DNA of 64,000 nt from Elusimicrobiota bacterium. Lineage in GTDB: Bacteria > Elusimicrobiota > Elusimicrobia > UBA1565 > JACRDR01. The stretch lies in assembly GCA_016194745.1 (NCBI GenBank), contig JACQBA010000018.1:1-64000 (forward strand), written 5' to 3'. Below the pieces are notes generated by a model that made no database searches, was not told the DNA's origin, and worked only from the letters and a program-made list of their open reading frames with translations. A program made the position numbers and the translations under genes. Positions 33,501 through 39,914 of this stretch are shown piece after piece. The number at the start of each line of letters is the position of its first letter. Position 1 is the first letter of the stretch.

Positions 33501-35503
33501 TCCAACAGCGGAACCACCCGGTCGCGCCATGCGCGGAAGCTCGTGGCCTCGGCGCTCTGGGGTCCTTTCTCAGCAGCCATGGCCGCTTGGGTCTCGTGGG
33601 AGGCCTTCAGGAGCTCCAGCATAAGGGCCTGCCCGGCACGGCGTTCGATCGCGGCGAATGAGAAGCCTCCTCCGATCCGGTCTTGGATGGAGCGCATCGA
33701 CGTCTCGAGATCGTGCCTACTCTTCGCGAGCGTCTCCGTCTGCCGGCGCATCGATTGCAGGAGCGAATCGACTCCCGCGGGAATGAGATCGCCCTCGCCG
33801 ACGAATCCGTTCGCCCGGAGGTGGGCGACGAGCCTTTCACGCTGTTGTCGGAGAGACTGCGCTTGCTCCTGAGCGCTCCTCTCGTCATAGGGGGCGCCGG
33901 TCGCCTCGCGTTGAACTCTTAGGAGCCGGTCGGCGTCGGCGAACCGCTGGATCCTGCTGTCTAGGTCGAGCAGTTGGGTCGCGGTCTCGATGCCGCCGGC
34001 GACCCGAGCCATCACGGCTTCGACCGCCCTCACCCGGGCGGGACTGAACGGCGTCAGGGCCTTGAACAGATCGCTCTGCGCGTTGGCGACGGCCTGGACG
34101 GTGGCTACAGTTGGAAGCTGTTTCGAGATTTCCGTCGCATCGAACGCCAGGCTGGCCCAGCCCTTCGTCACCGCGCCGGCCCGCGACACAAGATCGTTGG
34201 CACCGATGCCTTGTTGTACGGCCTGTTCATACGCGCGGAAGAAAGACGTGATCTTTGCGTTGAGCACGGAGTTGGACAAATAGGCGTTCGGATTGTCGCG
34301 TCGGCGCTTGGCAAGATATGCGTAGACCGCATCGGGCGTGTTCGTCATTACGTTTTGAATCCTTTCGGAGAGCTTGGCAGGATCCTGGTCCGTGGCCGAA
34401 AGGAGATCGAGCGTCGTCCACAGCATCCGTCCGTGGGCCATGAGTTCGAGTTGAGGCGCGCTTCTGGCCGCGAGGAGACCGTCTAGGACGTTGCGGATCA
34501 TCGGCAGATCCGCGATCGCCTTGTACGTCTTGTCCAAATCATAAAGCAGGGCCAAGCTCGCATCGGTGAAGCTGCGCCCGAGCTTCTGGCGAATCTCCGC
34601 AAGCTGGGTCGCGATCCTTGCTTTCCAATCGCTCTTGCGGAGGGCCTCGATCGCCAGCGGGCCCAGATCGCCGTGGGCCGTGAGGAACTCCGTCCGTAAC
34701 CCGGTGGCGAGAAAGCTCGAATCCCCGCCGAGCGACTGGAGGCTCTCCAGTGCCTTCAGAACGTTGCGAGCCGACTCCAGCGCCTTGGGATCGCAGTTGA
34801 CTCGCCGGCATTCCACTTCGAGGGCATCGAGCCGGGTTCGAGCCTGGGAAAGCTCCCGGGCCCAAGATTCGGCGTGTTTGCTGAGCGCTGAATCCGCGGT
34901 CCCAGAGGCCGATCGGTCCGGTGCCTTGAACAGGAGGTCCAGGAGAGACGTCTTGATGTCCCCCAGCGCCCGGTTCGCGACCGCGGTGGGAGGCGCCTCG
35001 GCCGGCGTCGGTATGTTGCTGGCTAACCGAAGGCCAGGCTCCCTGACCGCCGGAGCGCCCGAGGGTCCCAGCGCGCTGGCGAGGATCAGTCTCGGGGCGT
35101 TTTCATCGGTCTCGACCCGGCGTTGCTCGGATCCATCGAAGCGTTGAGGATTGTGGCGGGAAGCCAGAGCGTCCCTGATGATGCCGTCGCGGATCGTCGC
35201 GGACGCCTCGGGCGCGATAGATCGAGCTGGAGGAGTGCGGTAAACTGCCCGGACGCCGGGCGCGGCGGAGTCGCGTGATTCGGGATCGCAGTCCGTAGAG
35301 CCGTCGTCGCATGTCGGGACGCAATTGTCCGCGAGCGAAGCGCATTCTACTGTCCTGGGGTTGTTGGCCGCCCCCTCTCTAAGGAGGCTCGCATCGGCTC
35401 TAACCTGGGCCCATGCCTCGGTGGGAAAGCGGACGGCTGGGTTCGAGATCAGTAGGCCAAGAACCGCGGCGACGGCTACCAGCTTTTTTAGGTCGCGCTC
35501 CAT
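27497..35503 (-). CDS. Giant exported multidomain protein (2668 residues)
   Basis: Starts at ATG 35503 with AGAGGGA upstream. A signal peptide (about 1-33) is followed by a cysteine-rich patch (ECASLADNCVPTC...DC, about 53-78), long helical and coiled regions (about 180-850), and a beta-rich middle with repeated hydrophobic/charged strands and DxxKRYVFEDR-like motifs (about 880-1300). Two or three membrane-like segments lie at about 1450-1510 (AAGVDLATAIIPGAAIGTGL). TPR/HEAT-like helical repeats follow (about 1590-2200; for example RAIAKIKTQDKRDRALSELS), and a mixed domain at the end (about 2480-2668) contains VIGFMIVNFAIND and GGYSVRSRGLYPNF, faintly like an acetyltransferase fold. I do not recognise the protein. 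Size and export suggest a surface, toxin-like or predation-related factor, which is inference. Confidence 0.7.
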   Translation of the reverse strand: MERDLKKLVAVAAVLGLLISNPAVRFPTEAWAQVRADASLLREGAANNPRTVECASLADNCVPTCDDGSTDCDPESRDSAAPGVRAVYRTPPARSIAPEASATIRDGIIRDALASRHNPQRFDGSEQRRVETDENAPRLILASALGPSGAPAVREPGLRLASNIPTPAEAPPTAVANRALGDIKTSLLDLLFKAPDRSASGTADSALSKHAESWARELSQARTRLDALEVECRRVNCDPKALESARNVLKALESLQSLGGDSSFLATGLRTEFLTAHGDLGPLAIEALRKSDWKARIATQLAEIRQKLGRSFTDASLALLYDLDKTYKAIADLPMIRNVLDGLLAARSAPQLELMAHGRMLWTTLDLLSATDQDPAKLSERIQNVMTNTPDAVYAYLAKRRRDNPNAYLSNSVLNAKITSFFRAYEQAVQQGIGANDLVSRAGAVTKGWASLAFDATEISKQLPTVATVQAVANAQSDLFKALTPFSPARVRAVEAVMARVAGGIETATQLLDLDSRIQRFADADRLLRVQREATGAPYDERSAQEQAQSLRQQRERLVAHLRANGFVGEGDLIPAGVDSLLQSMRRQTETLAKSRHDLETSMRSIQDRIGGGFSFAAIERRAGQALMLELLKASHETQAAMAAEKGPQSAEATSFRAWRDRVVPLLERSLGIAASGSAEARATAVFERLAKDTEFLTKELGGRLESFLREKYPYLYNVMGNPNQSAVETVLRNGEYADKGLAPIVALVLAYRAKTSAEAGLRAYTAADISEAGRIDQATIQTARTLEQGMERGVLPRLFTSTAVRDAWGPDVAPLVQRIRDDVKSLRRAAGSAFSRGIDPATDQEIDAASRNVDGVLAVFQGDRPEEEVSVFRTPAGFSRRTWTVVEDGKRQHWDSESKRFVYIDPQTRARFVRDGNGKLVPVKEPVLVRRAFGEFISRRPEARDAMFNQHGVPKYDLYWDDTNKRYVFEDRTPIYSGGFDYDRHRYREPDYRLPIRMRYVMNDKGALIPLQNQDALPGTIAFAEYQGDKVLQTGTINCGGACGSDSLIYRNPNFITRTVYLEGTGTTGPRTITTDFASRTATVLDARGNMDRYQVDVRYGESPRLAENRFWEHYERNSLTGELELKFRYYTRDAEIVQPAHTERTQRRLGTLHQGIIQVPELRARYKELVLERNDGFGMTNVYSLGRRDGDDWRSARPDAPPSAAPILRRVELPAVSAATRPLIDALIKLNARRANAGTPLGADGKDIADLTERFLQRAVDATVTLAGTIPGGEDESGRALTIEFSIPERVMTAYDTARGNGQVLLAGHHGPIMAERSWLQALTFRDNEVGVGLHVEDLALGGKFEGVWIRHGQDSRETVFLQRTLIGTETQRDGRASVWELRPPTGVNLPPIRVPVEAIAKPELHSPSEVYARGFRLWNPFDVLEMVGDYAATLTESGLRTFAGMSTERAHAIGQYVAAGVDLATAIIPGAAIGTGLKVAMQLARTPGWLNTLKATQWGIMGYFVAQTGIGAAHMPSLYEQWSNGSADAGRAFINAAAGPALMGYGLLRPRDTAPPMAMRPGGGTPYTWERVRAIAEGLASNEPKAVDNFYKALKDEGFDMSNGVPTGILEALVERLENRATPVSKEGRINLFRVLEASPRLPAALAERMRATMTTFEQDRWLPVLLPEQTVVSGAEIAGRVQPSAEAALQSRLGAVSENRRLLGELKDGSGLKAIMDAHVAAGNFEAALNALRGFGRVAHNEDVVGHFLQVIEAQRKAKFDTAESITQLKEFIDGLPEHANGIRSRTKAYAGLVEMDPGSYLDLFRQYATRLNESKYIEQLAFLEAKTGHIDNAKALLPKFDSILGRLRLLEELAVQQHKSGMHPQGALADMENQLVYSARLEGLIHVARAARRMGQDPRPWLRKAESHTRDHYREDWLKLVRGYIELGFRDEVLPKLSVNGRDYVSEPSMIAWLEVATREGLEGRNPQPFLEKALAIANELVSRETPERGDVPQRGLSDQYVNVASTLVNLGRFEQARRAIAKIKTQDKRDRALSELSLALAKAGRLEEARKTSSEIIDQGQGAESAAVLAAWGMARELSTARTLVLGREDQGRIFAAAVAERNEPLLKALGTALPLERMAELLKTITDRNFRNKITAWLDVGLSLVPDVPKREVEAMVRRAGNVMRAAMEQASKAAGTVRDEAATLLNSAVETLLNVGSQGAKSIIYQTAHQLGVNVPHPLLQPLGEALLRANQPKGNEWVMKAIGHGLVGNETAWRWITKLSENGFLDPKYVAYLEEGARNLPENSAAAQALVGQNVTLTRLIVKELGVVPDEGLARLIRDGMKGDPELQRQRIDPRTNPQAVIARIRELKSQFDLIRDRDTLVAELAKNPWKAAAYLLLYGGRTSFEAVKPYDSAMLGRYLEIANRTNYNPAVEAQFKAGLVRNGFSEGEAAVITQRLHQGSFPLEGERAWTVRINEPERPNAETVTLRYLDKREDFLESMRPADGHRCCFNTTADGFGGIIEQNRQYVMQHWKDPLSMILQIESTPSGSDKRQVIGFMIVNFAINDQGKLVAFAPTGIYHKDKTVFSEKALMDAFIKHVAAPLKLAEFYTAGSREGGYSVRSRGLYPNFSAEPRKVTRLMAISQPDGNPITYNYGDTSVQPNVPNLSTDSSIWHTRIGP

Positions 35504-35547
35504 TCTTCCCTCTTAGGCGATAGAATGGCGGAAGGCCCTTAAAATCA

Positions 35548-35575
35548 CCTGCGGGCATTCTTAAGAGGACCTTAA
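35548..35575 (-). promoter_or_regulatory. Regulon element (e)
   Basis: Minus strand: TTAAG-N6-TTAAG-N8-CAGG, followed by TGATTTTAAGG. It overlaps the stop codon of the upstream amidotransferase-like gene by 4 nt and stands 45 bp before the giant gene, giving a leader of about 32 nt. Confidence 0.7.
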
Positions 35576-36429
35576 GGAAGCGGCGTGGAGCGTCGCTTTT
35601 CGCAGGCTTGCGTGAGCAGCCACCCGTAGACCGCGTTCGCGACGCGCCGCTCGCTGATCTCGGCGTGGAACTGGATGCCGACCGCGGGGCGTCCGACCGC
35701 CTCGATGATCTCCGGGATTTTACCGTCATTGGAGGTCGCTCGGACCGTTAGGTCCGGATAGAGCTCGGGATGCGCGCGGATATAGCCCAAGTCCACGGCC
35801 TGGTGGTGATTCTTGAAGCCTTGGAACGGACCGTTGAGGACGGGTCCAAGGGCGCCCGGCTCGCCTTCAAACGTGATCAGGTCGCGGACCCCGCGCCGCG
35901 CGGGGATCCCGAGATCCGCTGTGATGTCGACGTAGAGCGGCGTGCCGTGGACCGCCGCGAGCATCTGCATCCCGTAGCAGACGCCCAAGAGCGGCGTGCG
36001 CTTCAAAGTGTCGTCGTTGAAATAGGCCTTCATCAGGGCGGATTCGTGGGCGTCTCGCGCGGCGAAGTCGGGGCTCGTTCGGCCCGCGTTGCCGTAGCGC
36101 CGGTGTTTCTCTTTCAACTGCTCCGCCATCTCCGGGGGCACCTTGAGCGAGTAGTATGACGGGTCGATGTCATGGCCGCCAGGCGATAGGATCGCGTCGT
36201 AGGCTCCGAGTATCCTCTCGTAGTGTCCCCGTGCCGGCGGGCGGATTGTCGCGAACTCGACGGCGTACCCGAGCGTCCTCGCGGCCTCACGGACCGCATT
36301 GACGTAGTCCGGCGGGCAGCCGACGGTGCAGCCCACCCGCAGCACCGCCCCCCGAGGGAGGGTGCATTGGGCCGCCGCGCTCGTAGGGATGAGCCATGCC
36401 GCGGCGAGGGCCATCAGCATGCGGATCAT
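35572..36429 (-). CDS. Exported class I glutamine-amidotransferase-like hydrolase
   Basis: 285 residues from ATG at 36429. A signal peptide (MIRMLMALAAAWLIPTSAAA) is followed by a PuuD/peptidase C26-like domain: LSPGGHDIDPSYY, the nucleophile elbow GVCYGMQML (Cys near residue 150) and the His-Glu pair in GIQFHAEIS near residue 250. Cytoplasmic relatives hydrolyse gamma-glutamyl bonds. An exported version would more likely act on gamma-glutamyl peptides or cell-wall fragments, but that is inference. An ATGA overlap with a short upstream frame suggests coupled translation. The leader begins at regulon element (f), about 275 bp upstream. Confidence 0.75.
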   Translation of the reverse strand: MIRMLMALAAAWLIPTSAAAQCTLPRGAVLRVGCTVGCPPDYVNAVREAARTLGYAVEFATIRPPARGHYERILGAYDAILSPGGHDIDPSYYSLKVPPEMAEQLKEKHRRYGNAGRTSPDFAARDAHESALMKAYFNDDTLKRTPLLGVCYGMQMLAAVHGTPLYVDITADLGIPARRGVRDLITFEGEPGALGPVLNGPFQGFKNHHQAVDLGYIRAHPELYPDLTVRATSNDGKIPEIIEAVGRPAVGIQFHAEISERRVANAVYGWLLTQACEKRRSTPLP

Positions 36430-36518
36430 CGTGCTTTCAGCATATTAAAGTATGGGACGACCGCAATAGGAGGGAGGGTCCGCGGTCGTCCCTGATCGGG
36501 TGCTTCGTTCGTCTTCAT
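36426..36518 (-). CDS. Possible 30-residue leader peptide
   Basis: A short frame (MKTNEAPDQGRPRTLPPIAV...) with GGAGGAGG directly before the ATG. Its stop overlaps the start of the amidotransferase-like gene (ATGA). It could be a translated leader that couples or regulates the main gene. The purine run is closer to the ATG than ideal. Confidence 0.35.
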   Translation of the reverse strand: MKTNEAPDQGRPRTLPPIAVVPYFNMLKAR

Positions 36519-36560
36519 CCTCCTCCGCCTGCTACCCCCTCGACATCGGCGAGAGGATTT

Positions 36561-36603
36561 GGAGGGGCCGGTGCATCACGGGGGGTTTAGCACCGGCCCC
36601 TCC
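36561..36603 (-). promoter_or_regulatory. Long GC-rich hairpin in the leader after element (f)
   Basis: The arms GGAGGGGCCGGTGC (36561-36574) and GCACCGGCCCCTCC (36590-36603) pair perfectly over 14 bp around a 15-nt loop. No U-tract follows on either strand, so it is not a standard terminator. It lies between the predicted start point of the element (f) transcript and the leader peptide and could act as an attenuator, an RNA stability element or part of a small RNA. Confidence 0.5.
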
Positions 36604-36704
36604 CTGGTCCTTTCGCGCTTCAGGTCTTTGTCGGCATTCTCGTTCTCCCGGTGGCCGGAGCTTCCGTGCCACACCGGTAGCGTAGCCGAGCCGCCTTGCC
36701 TATG

Positions 36705-36732
36705 CCTGAGGAAATCCTTAAGACATCCTTGA
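36705..36732 (-). promoter_or_regulatory. Regulon element (f)
   Basis: Minus strand: TCAAG-N6-TTAAG-N8-CAGG. Unlike the other copies, no start codon of a long gene lies within 60 bp. The transcript would run through a strong hairpin and a short frame into the amidotransferase-like gene. The divergent regulator gene starts 59 bp to the right. Confidence 0.6.
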
Positions 36733-36790
36733 GGCCGCGGGCGTGGTGAAACCGTTGCATCGCGGCTGGCGATTTCCTAGAGTCGCAGGA

Positions 36791-37639
36791 ATGAAATCCC
36801 CCCATCCGTTCGGCGCCGTCCTCGCCCGCCTGAGGCGGGAGCAGGGCTATCACAACGCGCACGCGTTCTTCCAAAGCGCCGGCGGGGCGAGGATCCTGCG
36901 GCTGTCGTACGCGAACTACCTTGCGCTGGAGCGGGGCCGAAGCTTGCCGAAGCCGAAGCGCTTCCAGGCGATCATGCAGTCCCTTGGCCTTCCGCCCGGC
37001 TCGGCCCAGCGCGCGGAGCTCCTTCGTTCCTATCTCGCCTCCCTCTTGGGCGGCGATGAGCTGCTCGCCGATCTGGACGGCGGCCAGGCGAGCCAGGCCC
37101 CGGCGCCCCTGCGCCTTGGCGAGGAAGTGGCGCGGCAGTACATGCGCCAGCGGTCGGTCAATCTGACGATGACGCAGTGGAAGCTCCTCGCGGTCAACCG
37201 CGCGGCCTACGACTGCTGCATTTATCTCAACGAGTCACCCGGCCTGGCCAAGATCGCGGACGTCGCGGAGGCTACCGGCCTCTCGGTCGGGGCGACGCGG
37301 GAGGCGATCAAGGAGCTCTCTTCGGCCAAGCTGGTCAAGATGAGCGGCGAGCGAGTGACCAGCCGCTTCACCAACAAGGTGGTCAACTTGATCGCCATGT
37401 CCCCCCAGACGTCCGGGTTGGCCGCCTGCATCATCCGCAACCGGCACCGGCTTCTCGACCGCTCCAAGGTGGTCAAGGACTGGTGCATCACGACCCGGAT
37501 CTCGCGAAGGAATCTGCAGCGCTACGAGCAGCATCTCCAGGAGACGCTGGACCTCGCCGCCATCTACGGCGACGAGGACAAGGCGCCCGACACCCACGTC
37601 TTCGCCTTCCAAGGCCGCGTCGTCGAGATTTTCCCCTAG
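36791..37639 (+). CDS. Helix-turn-helix transcriptional regulator
   Basis: 282 residues. I prefer ATG 36791 (GCAGGA upstream) to an upstream in-frame start at 36743. The N-terminal third looks like an Xre-type HTH (FGAVLARLRREQGYHNAHAF, then YANYLALERGRSLPKPKRF). The middle and C-terminus hold a winged-helix segment (LAKIADVAEATGLSVGATRE, then LVKMSGERVTSR). The order resembles the TIGR02147/DUF4423 regulators of Fibrobacter and Bdellovibrio, but the match is by eye only. It diverges from the element (f) transcript. Confidence 0.65.
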   Translation: MKSPHPFGAVLARLRREQGYHNAHAFFQSAGGARILRLSYANYLALERGRSLPKPKRFQAIMQSLGLPPGSAQRAELLRSYLASLLGGDELLADLDGGQASQAPAPLRLGEEVARQYMRQRSVNLTMTQWKLLAVNRAAYDCCIYLNESPGLAKIADVAEATGLSVGATREAIKELSSAKLVKMSGERVTSRFTNKVVNLIAMSPQTSGLAACIIRNRHRLLDRSKVVKDWCITTRISRRNLQRYEQHLQETLDLAAIYGDEDKAPDTHVFAFQGRVVEIFP

Positions 37640-37671
37640 ACTCCTCCCTCTCCGTCGTCATCGCGGCGCGC

Positions 37672-37700
37672 TTGACAGTCGGGGGTCTTGCCCCTACACT
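37672..37700 (+). promoter_or_regulatory. Sigma-70 promoter of the GspE/PilB gene
   Basis: TTGACA (37672-37677), 17-bp spacer, TACACT (37695-37700). The predicted start is about 5 nt before the ATG at 37712, and no ribosome site is visible, so the mRNA would be nearly leaderless. Confidence 0.65.
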
Positions 37701-37711
37701 CAATCGTAGCG

Positions 37712-39379
37712 ATGGAAACCGCGAAGATCGATCTCGGCATGCTGCTTCTGCAGAACCGGATCGTCACGGAGGAGCAGCTCCGTTACGCCATGCAGCTGCA
37801 GCAGACCCAGGGCAAACCCCTGGGCGACGTCCTCGTCGAACTTAAGTACATCAACGACGTCACCTTGGCCGTCGCCCTGTCCCAGCAGTTCCAAATCCCG
37901 TACGCCTCGCGCGACAATAAGATTCTGAGAAAGCGATGGTATCAGGGGATGGAGACGACGCTCACGGAGGATTTCAGCCGTAAGAACCTGATCCTCCCTC
38001 TGTACGTCGAAGGCCAGATAATGACCGTCGCGGTGGCCGATCCGTCCAACCTCATGCTGATCGACTCGGTCCGCATGATGACGGGCTACGAGATCCGCCC
38101 TGTCATCGCGGCGAGGACGGAGCTCCTTCGCGCCATCGACGAGTTCTATGGGAAGGCCGCGGACGTCAAGACGCAGGGGACCTCCGGAACGGCCACCGAG
38201 GACGGCCCCCGCGTGGTCGAGGCGGTCAACAACCTGTTCACCCTGGCGATCTCGGAGAGGGCGTCCGACGTCCATCTCGAGTTATTCGGCGACACGGTCA
38301 GCCTGCGCTACCGTATCGACGGCGAGCTCTTCGAGCGCACTCCCCCGCCGCGCGAGATCTTCGACGCGGTGGTCAATCGAGTCAAGATTCTATCCAAGCT
38401 CAACGTCTCCGAGCGCCGCCTTCCGCAGGACGGCGCGGGGACGCTCAAGCTGGCGAACATGGCGGTCGACTACCGCGTCGCGACGTGTCCGTCCATCTAC
38501 GGGGAGAACCTGGTCCTGCGCATCTTGGACAAGCGGTCGGTGACGCTCGACATCGAGCAGCTCGGCTTGGAGGAGTCGCAGAAGATCCTGTTCAGCGAGG
38601 CGTCGAAACGCCCGCACGGGCTCATCTTCATCACCGGGCCGACGGGAAGCGGCAAGACCACCACGCTCTACAGCATCTTGAACGAGCTCCGCAATCCGAA
38701 GGTCAAGATCATGACCGCGGAGGATCCGGTCGAGTACCGCTTGGACGGGATCACGCAGCTGCAGGTGAACCCGTCGATCGGACTGACGTTCGCGAGCGCG
38801 CTGCGCTCGTTTCTCCGCAACGACCCGGACGTCGTGCTCATCGGCGAGGTGCGCGACCAGGAGACGGCGGAATCCTGTCTGCGCGCCGCGCTGACCGGAC
38901 ATCTCGTGCTCTCGTCGCTGCACACGAACTCGGCCCTCGAGGCGATCCCGCGCTTGATCGACTTGGGCATGGAGCCTTTCATGGTGGCGTCCACCCTTTG
39001 CCTCAGCGCCGCCCAGCGCCTGGTCCGCGCGTTGTGCCCGGCCTGCAAGCAGGCCTACCGTCCGGACCCGAGCGTCCTGCAGCGGGCGTTCGCGGAGGGC
39101 CTGGTGCAGCCGCCCGCGGACCCGGCTCAAGGGGTCTTGTACAAGGCCGCGGGATGCGCTCAGTGCTCCAAGACGGGGTTCAAAGGGCGCTTAGGCCTCT
39201 ACGAGCTCGTCACGGTGACGCCGGAGATGGCCAACATCATCACTCGCGAGAAAGCCGATCTTCAAAAGCTCCGCGAGGCCGCGTTCAAATCCGGCATGCT
39301 GAGCATCAAAGCGATGGGTTGGCGGAAGGTCCTCGCCGGACTGACGTCGGTCGAAGAGATCTACGCCGCTACAATCTAG
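37712..39379 (+). CDS. GspE/PulE/PilB-family secretion or pilus ATPase
   Basis: 555 residues from ATG 37712. A TTG 24 nt upstream lies at or before the transcript start. The N-terminal MshEN domain (about 1-140; RLLxQ-like pattern DLGMLLLQNRIVTEEQL, with KPLGDVLVELKYI) can bind cyclic di-GMP in relatives. The catalytic domain has Walker A GPTGSGKTTT (about 309-318), an Asp box, Walker B (DVVLIGEVRD) and a His box (LSSLHTNSA). A tetracysteine zinc site (CPACK...CAQC) lies at about 445-485. The enzyme powers type II secretion or type IV pilus assembly at the inner membrane. No other pilus genes are in the window, and the PilZ gene at 53155 may be a functional neighbour. Confidence 0.9.
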   Translation: METAKIDLGMLLLQNRIVTEEQLRYAMQLQQTQGKPLGDVLVELKYINDVTLAVALSQQFQIPYASRDNKILRKRWYQGMETTLTEDFSRKNLILPLYVEGQIMTVAVADPSNLMLIDSVRMMTGYEIRPVIAARTELLRAIDEFYGKAADVKTQGTSGTATEDGPRVVEAVNNLFTLAISERASDVHLELFGDTVSLRYRIDGELFERTPPPREIFDAVVNRVKILSKLNVSERRLPQDGAGTLKLANMAVDYRVATCPSIYGENLVLRILDKRSVTLDIEQLGLEESQKILFSEASKRPHGLIFITGPTGSGKTTTLYSILNELRNPKVKIMTAEDPVEYRLDGITQLQVNPSIGLTFASALRSFLRNDPDVVLIGEVRDQETAESCLRAALTGHLVLSSLHTNSALEAIPRLIDLGMEPFMVASTLCLSAAQRLVRALCPACKQAYRPDPSVLQRAFAEGLVQPPADPAQGVLYKAAGCAQCSKTGFKGRLGLYELVTVTPEMANIITREKADLQKLREAAFKSGMLSIKAMGWRKVLAGLTSVEEIYAATI

Positions 39380-39381
39380 CC

Positions 39382-39897
39382 CTAGTAGTGCACCAGGGAG
39401 TGGATCTTCTGCTTGGAGATCTTATCTCTTCCCTTCAGGAAGTCCAGCTCGATGAGGAAGCATGTCCCGACGATCTGGGCGCCGAGCTGCTCCAAGAGGT
39501 GGCAGGCCGCGGACGCCGTACCGCCGGTCGCCAGCACGTCGTCGACAAGCAGGATCTTGGTGCCCTTCTCGGCCGCGTCGGCGTGCGCCTCGATGGAGTC
39601 CGTGCCGTACTCGAGGGCATAGCTTGCGGCGATCGTCTTGCGGGGCAGCTTGCCCTTCTTGCGGATCGGGATGACGCCGGCGCCCAAGCGGTAGGCCATG
39701 GCCGTCGCGAGCAGAAATCCGCGCGACTCGATGCCGGCCACCTTCTCGATTCCCTTGCCGATGAAGGGCTCGCTCAGGTGATCGATCGTCGCCTTGAAGG
39801 ACGACGGGTTCGCGAGGAGCGGCGTGATGTCCTTGAAGACGATCCCCTTCTTCGGGAAGTCCGGGACGTCGTGGATGAGGCTTAGGATCTCCTTCAT
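39382..39897 (-). CDS. apt: Adenine phosphoribosyltransferase
   Basis: 171 residues from ATG 39897, with GGAGG 9 nt upstream. A GTG at 39918 overlapping the upstream stop is an alternative. The phosphoribosyltransferase fold shows PDFPKKGIVFKDITPLLANP at the N-terminus, the substrate loop region GIESRGFLLA, and the PRPP motif ILLVDDVLATGGTA (about 115-128). It converts adenine and PRPP to AMP in purine salvage in the cytoplasm. Length and motifs fit the family throughout. Last gene of acyP-sigma-apt. It converges with the GspE gene, the two stops being 2 nt apart. Confidence 0.95.
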   Translation of the reverse strand: MKEILSLIHDVPDFPKKGIVFKDITPLLANPSSFKATIDHLSEPFIGKGIEKVAGIESRGFLLATAMAYRLGAGVIPIRKKGKLPRKTIAASYALEYGTDSIEAHADAAEKGTKILLVDDVLATGGTASAACHLLEQLGAQIVGTCFLIELDFLKGRDKISKQKIHSLVHY

Positions 39898-39914
39898 GAG
39901 GGGCGCCTCCGTCG

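Noticed and set aside
36561..36603. Hairpin as a rho-independent terminator
   Set aside because: The stem is strong but no U-tract follows on either strand.
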